Assembly (NCBI RefSeq): GCF_000002425.4
Contig: NC_037262.1
Coordinates: 4,629,619 to 4,693,618, forward strand
Length of the DNA stretch: 64,000 nt
DNA from: Physcomitrium patens
Taxonomy: Eukaryota; Streptophyta; Bryopsida; Funariales; Funariaceae
Direction of reading: 5' to 3'
Within the stretch, counting starts at the first letter, position 1; every line of letters begins with the position of its first letter. The notes beneath the pieces are model-generated. The model searched no databases, was not told where the DNA came from, and was given only the letters and a program-made list of their open reading frames with translations. Positions 58,870-64,000 of the stretch are shown in pieces. Position numbers and translations under genes: made by a program.

Positions 58870-59930
58870 AAAGAAGGTTATGAGGAAAAAATAGGATCTT
58901 CATTAGGAATTATATAAGATTCTAGCCGCATGGTTCCTAATGTAGTTGGACAAATTCGTTTTTCAACATGTTTTCATTTTTGACAGCAGTACTCCTCATT
59001 TTCTAGTTGCATCATTTCTTTGGATAATATTGAGTAGTATGCTTAGCTTCTCCACAATATAAATAGTCTTGTTTGATAACAATGAGTCTTTTCTTGTTCG
59101 ATAAGAGGTTTAAAACATACTATATCAATTTGCATGTCTTCTCCTTCCAAATGCTTAGATTGAGAAGTCATTGATATTGTCATTGAATTGTAATAATGTT
59201 GAGGTTTCCTTATGCAATTCTCAAATTGAAACTCAAAAAGTCGATTGTCATATTTTATAGAAAATCAATTTTTTGACTCGATGTCTGTGCATCAGGTAAA
59301 TTGAGCATCAATTTCTTTACTTCATATTATAATTTGTAGGAAAATTGGTTGATGAGTGTTGCATCATGCTACTTGATATCTGTTGCTAATTGTCAAAATT
59401 GTAAAGTGTATAATGTCACTAATCGATTGTCTTGTTGCAAGATATAAATCTTGTTGGTTGCAATATAGATTGCATCATGTTTTCCATACATAGATCAAAA
59501 TTCTACTAAAAATGGTTTTAAATTATCCAATATTGAATCACGTCATTCAAGAAATGATGAAAATCATGATAAAGTAGAACCTAAAAGTAATGGTCCAATA
59601 AACCTAACTTGTGATCCTTGAATTGGATAACTTTGAGGTTGTAGTTCAATCACCAGTTGTACCTGATTAATGAATCCTCGAAATGTAGATCTTGTGCCAT
59701 CAAACTTCTCGAGCAATCCAATTTTTGGTTCCTTGAAACTTGAACAATGTTCCATTGTACAAGTAGTAGTATGACATTGAAGCACCTCCAATCATCTCTA
59801 TATCTTCATTGTCTGATAATCTTATTGCTCCTTGTGGTAGTAGATTGAATTGATGCATTGCAAGCATTAATTCTGTCAATTGCTCTTACATTTGAGCCAT
59901 TACACTCTTCATTTCAATAAGCTTTGCCAT
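58870..59930 (-). pseudogene. gag pseudogene of chromovirus E
   Basis: Minus strand, ATG at 59930 (MAKLIEMKSVMAQM), aligning with gag of C. Contains KIGLLEKFDGTRSTFRGFIN (near 59700) and a decayed zinc knuckle near 59060 (LYCGEAKHTTQYY, last Cys changed to Tyr). Heavily frameshifted. Confidence 0.8.
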
Positions 59931-60100
59931 ACTAGTATAATAAAAAGAAAGGTGTCTATTCTCATAAAATATAATATTTAAGAATCAAGAAAAAAAAATT
60001 AGAAATAATATCAGTTTAGAAGAAGATAATCTATAACTACTAATATGCTTATGTCTTTTTAGAAAAAAAGATAATCCACTCTTAATCAAGAAAAGATAAA

Positions 60101-60112
60101 GCTGTGATATTA
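60101..60112 (-). promoter_or_regulatory. Primer binding site of E (initiator tRNA-Met type)
   Basis: Minus strand TAATATCACAGC, 20 nt after the 5' LTR, three mismatches to TGGTATCAGAGC; same spacing as in C. Confidence 0.6.
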
Positions 60113-60132
60113 TATGTACACTCTTGTCAATC

Positions 60133-60677
60133 TATCAAAGACACAAACAGGAAGAAGATACATAAAGTCGTGGAATCTATATCAAAAGAAAAGTGACAAA
60201 ATAGAAGAAAATATGTATATTCAAGGAAGAACTGAAATGGCTATTGCTAAAGACTAGAAAACATAAGAATCTTGAAACTAGACTAAAAATCAAGAAAGGA
60301 GTTGACAAGAGTGAGGAAGGCCTTATTCTTACCTCTATATATACTATTTAATTAAGGAATATGTGGCAACATGCTATAGGACCTCTCATACATGTCCAAC
60401 TTACAAGACATATGTCTAATTTGCAAGGCAAGTTTCCTAGGTGTGCACCATATATCCAAATTTTACTACAAGTGGTCAATATGTCAACACATGGCCTCCT
60501 TGTTGGCCAAGTTTTCAACCTATCAATCACCTATAGATATGTTTAAAAGTAAAGCAACGTCTATGAAGTTTCTAAAAAGCTTTCCATAAGATATTATCAT
60601 ATTTATTTACTTTGGCTTACTTCTACCTATTCTCATTATCTAGATAATTATGAGGATAAATATGTATATCCATGACA
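60133..60677 (-). repeat. 5' LTR of chromovirus E (545 bp)
   Basis: Minus strand TGTCATGGATATAC ... GTCTTTGATA; the last CA has become TA. Confidence 0.9.
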
Positions 60678-60682
60678 AAGTC

Positions 60683-62620
60683 TTAGAATTTGAATTTCAA
60701 GGATCAACAAGAGTTTTTTTTATTTTGAATAATTTCTTAATTAGATTAATGAAAGGTTTTTTGAATGAATTTTTAATTTTATTTTGGACCAATTTTTAAT
60801 ATTTGAATGTAAATAAATTTGTTAATAAGAAATTATTGTTGTTAAAAGATCAACATCAAGGTTGGAGAATAAAGACGGCCAATACTTGAAGAACTAAATA
60901 GTTTTTTCTCCTAATTGATAATTTGGGCTCTTTTTTGAATTATTTTGCTTATTTTTAATCAATATATTATAATTATTGTTTGGATCTTGATTAGAATTTT
61001 TTTAAACTTTTTTATGATTTATTTAGAATTTTATTAAGATTTTAAAGAATTTATTCAAGATTTATTAGGATTTATTTTAGATTTTTCTAGAATTATTAGG
61101 ATTTTTTTGGAAATTTTTTTGGATTAATTTTTCATTTCTTTGGAATATATTTTTTTAAAAAATTACTTAAGATTATTTTAATAATTTCATTAAGATTTTT
61201 CTTTCAAAATTTTGAAGGATTTTTTTTAAAATTTCTATAAAGATTCTTTATTATTTCTTTAATTTTTTTTAAAGAAATTTTCATATTTCCTTTATAAATT
61301 CTTTTGGATTTCTTCAAAATTTCTTGTGATTTTTTTATTGAACTATTTAATATTTTTCTTAGGATTTATTAAATTTTCATTATAATTATTTGAGTTCAAT
61401 GAAAGTTTGTTTAAAATTTTATTAGGATTATTAAATTCTCTATTTGTTGTTAGTACAATTTATCTAACCAACCATTCTTAAATTATTTTTTACATAATAC
61501 AAAAATAATATTAAAATAATATAAATAAAAAATAAAAAAATAAAAATAATAAATTAAACATCTAATTTGATATTTATGCCTAATTTAATTGATTATATAT
61601 TTTTTGTCACTGTTTAGTTAATAAAAGCCTTAAAAAATAATGACTTAAAAAAATCATTGTCATATGATGTGGCATTGGATTACATCAAATATATAGTCTA
61701 GTTATATTTAGAATTTTCTTTACACACTTGCACTCTTAGATTCTTTCTTTGTAGCAAGAAAGATAACTTGACTGAGTTTTGATTATATTTATCATTTTTT
61801 ACTTGACAAGAATCTGATCTTTTTTAATTAAAATAAAATAAAATAAAATAAATCTCTTTTTTAATTTATATAAGTTGTATTAGATGTTTTTTTTATAATT
61901 TTTTTCTCTTGGATACATTTGTATTGGCATATTTTTCATTTAGATATGTTGAAGTTAATATGGATATTAAATTTTTTAAGAAAAATTTTGTAGTGCAATG
62001 ACCAATTGAACCTAAAAGACTTGCAACATTGGAGTTGTGGTGTAGCATTAGGGATTGGAGCAAAGCAACAAAGTTTTGCTTTATTGTTAGAATACTATGT
62101 CTATTATTTTATTTATTTTTTGATATTATTTTTTTAACATTGGAGTCTAAAGCAAAGCATTGGATTGTAACATTAAAAAATAAAATGTAAAGAGATACAC
62201 CTGATTTAGAAGCTTGATTTTGCGCTTCAATCAATTTTTACTTAGAAAGTTGAAATATTACTAGAAGTATTTTGGCTAGATTATTTGATTTGGAATTTAG
62301 ATTTTCTTTTGCAAAAGGCATGAATTTTTAGTTTTTTTTATAAGTACCAAAGAATAGAAGAAGAAAAGCCATTGTTGTGAAAGTTTTCATTGACCTTGCA
62401 TTCTTACATCTTTGTATAAAACCAATATTGTTTGCATTGCCATTGTCATGTTTCCTTCCATATATTAATCTCCCTTGGTGTTGAAGTGGAGTAGAGAAAT
62501 ATAGAAAGAAGTAGTAATAGGCTACTTATGGCTGCTTGTTGTAACATTCTATAATAACTTGTGGCACATGATGACAAGAAGTTGTGCAGTCATAAGCAAT
62601 GATGTACAATCATAAGGATC

Positions 62621-62653
<33 letters not shown>

Positions 62654-63430
62654 TTTGAGTATCAAATATTTAAAGTTTATTTCAAGTGCATAAAAAAACC
62701 AAGTTTGACAATTTTTTAATCATTTTTACATAAAAATTACCAATAATATTTTTGATTTATTATATGGAGGTTATCTATAACTTTTAATTAGTATTTATTC
62801 AATATTAGTTATTTTTGAAGTAAATTTTTATCCTTCTTTTTTCCACATTTCAAATTTTGGATTTTGATGCAATCTTCTTTCATTGTTATAGGTTTTAAGA
62901 TTTGTCACTATTGACCACAAGCAAGTCCCAATTGCTCTAATTCATTTATTATTTTTGCTTTATGTTATTGGAATGAATATCTAGTTTGGATTTTTGGTTT
63001 TTTTCTTTAATATCTTCTCTTATTTGTAATTATTTTTACTAGGGATATTTGGTGTTGCTCCATTTTGTATTATACTAAATTATGTTTATTAAGATATTAT
63101 AGAAATGAACTCATGTTAATGATTAGAAGTGGTTATTGATAAATTACAAAGGTTAGTAGTCTCCTACTTTTAATGAGTGATATGCATTTGAGCTATTCCC
63201 ACAATATTTGGAATATAAGGTACTCCAATCATATGAAGATAAAATAAAGAACACTCACTTTAATTGCAAGACATAGAACTCTATTGGAATATTAGAATAG
63301 AATTCATATTTTTCTTTTAAAGAAGGTATTATTTTTAATTTAATTCCTAAACTAAAAGAAATAATTCATCTATAAAAAAATAAAAAATAAAATAAAAAAT
63401 AAAATAAAATCCTTTGAAGATACCAAAAGG
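60683..63430. other. AT-rich spacer, no gene seen
   Basis: Runs of T and A, imperfect GGATTT/TTTAGGA-like repeats (60960-61450), an AAAAT run near 61830 and an A28 tract (62625-62652). No frame of note. Confidence 0.55.
62625..62652. repeat. Poly-A tract (28 A)
   Basis: Homopolymer; could be the tail of a retroposed copy, but no duplication was found. Confidence 0.88.
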
Positions 63431-63439
63431 AAGGTTATA

Positions 63440-64000
63440 GCATTAGAAGTGTCATTAAATAGTAATACTTCATTTATCTTATTACAAATAGCTCAAGTTA
63501 TGAAGGCGGCTTTATCTATAATAGAAGAACTACCATTGTTTGAGCTACTCAAAGTGTTTATTAAACATTTAAAGAATGATTTCAAAAGCTTTAGATGTGA
63601 TCTAATGCAATGCATCTATAACTTTTAACTTAAAACTGAAGATACACCATATACTATGTATATCCATTTGGCATGGTTTGCAATAGAATCAATGGATGTA
63701 TTTGTTGAGAATTAACCTATCAAGATTTTTTTGTCTAAAATTGAGAGGCAGTTTTTAGAATTAGACACATTAAAAGTTATTCTCAACTGTAATGACAAGT
63801 CAATAGTGGCAAAAGTGTCCACTAAGATTTAGAAGTGTAATAGGGCTTATTATCAAAATGATGCCATTGACATAGTTACTTATATAAAAAATATTTTTAG
63901 GCCTAAGAAGCTTGGCAAAAATTCAGCCTAACAAGATTATGCACTTTTGAGAATATGGTGAATGTAGCCACATTAAGAATGACCCTAATTGTCATTAGAT
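63440..64000 (+). pseudogene. Gag-like remnant running off the window
   Basis: One frame stays open for most of 155 codons with only four stops (63440-63930), unusual in this AT-rich DNA: ALEVSLNSNTSFILLQIAQV, VFIKHLKNDFKSFRCDLMQC, FLSKIERQFLELDTLKVILN. Near the window end another frame gives CSHIKNDPNCH, resembling a zinc knuckle. The pattern suggests a retrotransposon gag of a family different from A-G, continuing beyond 64000. Identification is tentative. Confidence 0.35.

Larger units (their letters stand above)
52488..60677 (-). mobile_element. Chromovirus E, minus strand, complete ends, with 1.84-kb insertion
   Basis: Same family as C, in the opposite orientation: 5' LTR 60133-60677, PBS 60101-60112, gag, pol, ORF3, purine tract (53046-53033) and 3' LTR 52488-53032. 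Flanks GAGTC (52483-52487) and AAGTC (60678-60682) form a 5-bp TSD with one mismatch. Both LTRs are 545 bp and differ by roughly 10%. Length is 8,190 bp, about 6,350 without the insertion at 54877-56716. Confidence 0.92.

Noticed and set aside
1..64000. CRISPR arrays, bacterial operons, phage genes, rRNA and tRNA genes
   Set aside because: No regular spaced repeats, no ribosome-binding-site-led gene clusters, and no tRNA or rRNA signatures were seen; the content is plant nuclear.

Overview
The window looks like nuclear DNA of a seed plant, plausibly a gymnosperm. This is inferred from long AT-rich spacers, few host genes, abundant old and heavily mutated Ty3/gypsy and Ty1/copia retrotransposons, and plant-only cytokinin response factor (CRF) genes. 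No bacterial operon, CRISPR array, rRNA or tRNA gene was seen.

Layout. 1-11259: the 3' part of a chromodomain gypsy element (A, + strand). Its 3' LTR is split by a complete nested gypsy element of another lineage (B, 4221-11118, TSD GTCTT) that has lost its reverse transcriptase core but keeps an intact DD35E integrase. 11260-11566: a minus-strand fragment of the A-type LTR. 11574-35489: the host gene space, with two intronless paralogous CRF genes on the minus strand (16497-18107 and 27003-28592) and otherwise no gene I can name. 35490-41221: a minus-strand chromovirus fragment (D) beside a minus-strand copia element (G) interrupted by a plus-strand gypsy element (F). 41227-45910: no recognised gene. 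45916-52304: a structurally complete chromovirus (C, TSD TTAGG). 52488-60677: a second complete copy on the minus strand (E, TSD GAGTC/AAGTC), itself carrying a 1.84-kb insertion with a degenerate telomere-like array. 60683-64000: AT-rich DNA ending in a gag-like remnant.

Main observation. Chromovirus copies A, C, D and E all carry, between the chromodomain end of pol and the 3' LTR, remains of the same extra reading frame of about 140 codons ('ORF3'). Three copies start with ATG (the fourth has ATA). A, C and D end at the same TGA. In A and C the frame lies about 95 nt after the pol stop and is preceded by TATAAAAG and a pyrimidine-rich stretch ending in AG. This is the position of env-like genes in other plant retroelements, but the product shows no membrane segments and matches no family I recognise.

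The two CRF genes share a 380-bp block that differs at only two positions, while the sequence on both sides is clearly diverged. This is best explained by recent gene conversion. They are the only genes here likely to make functional host proteins: nuclear AP2/ERF transcription factors of the cytokinin-response class. All retroelement coding frames are broken, mostly by changes such as CGA to TGA and CAA to TAA, as expected from deamination of methylated cytosines. Paired LTRs differ by roughly 8-10% by hand count, so the insertions are old.
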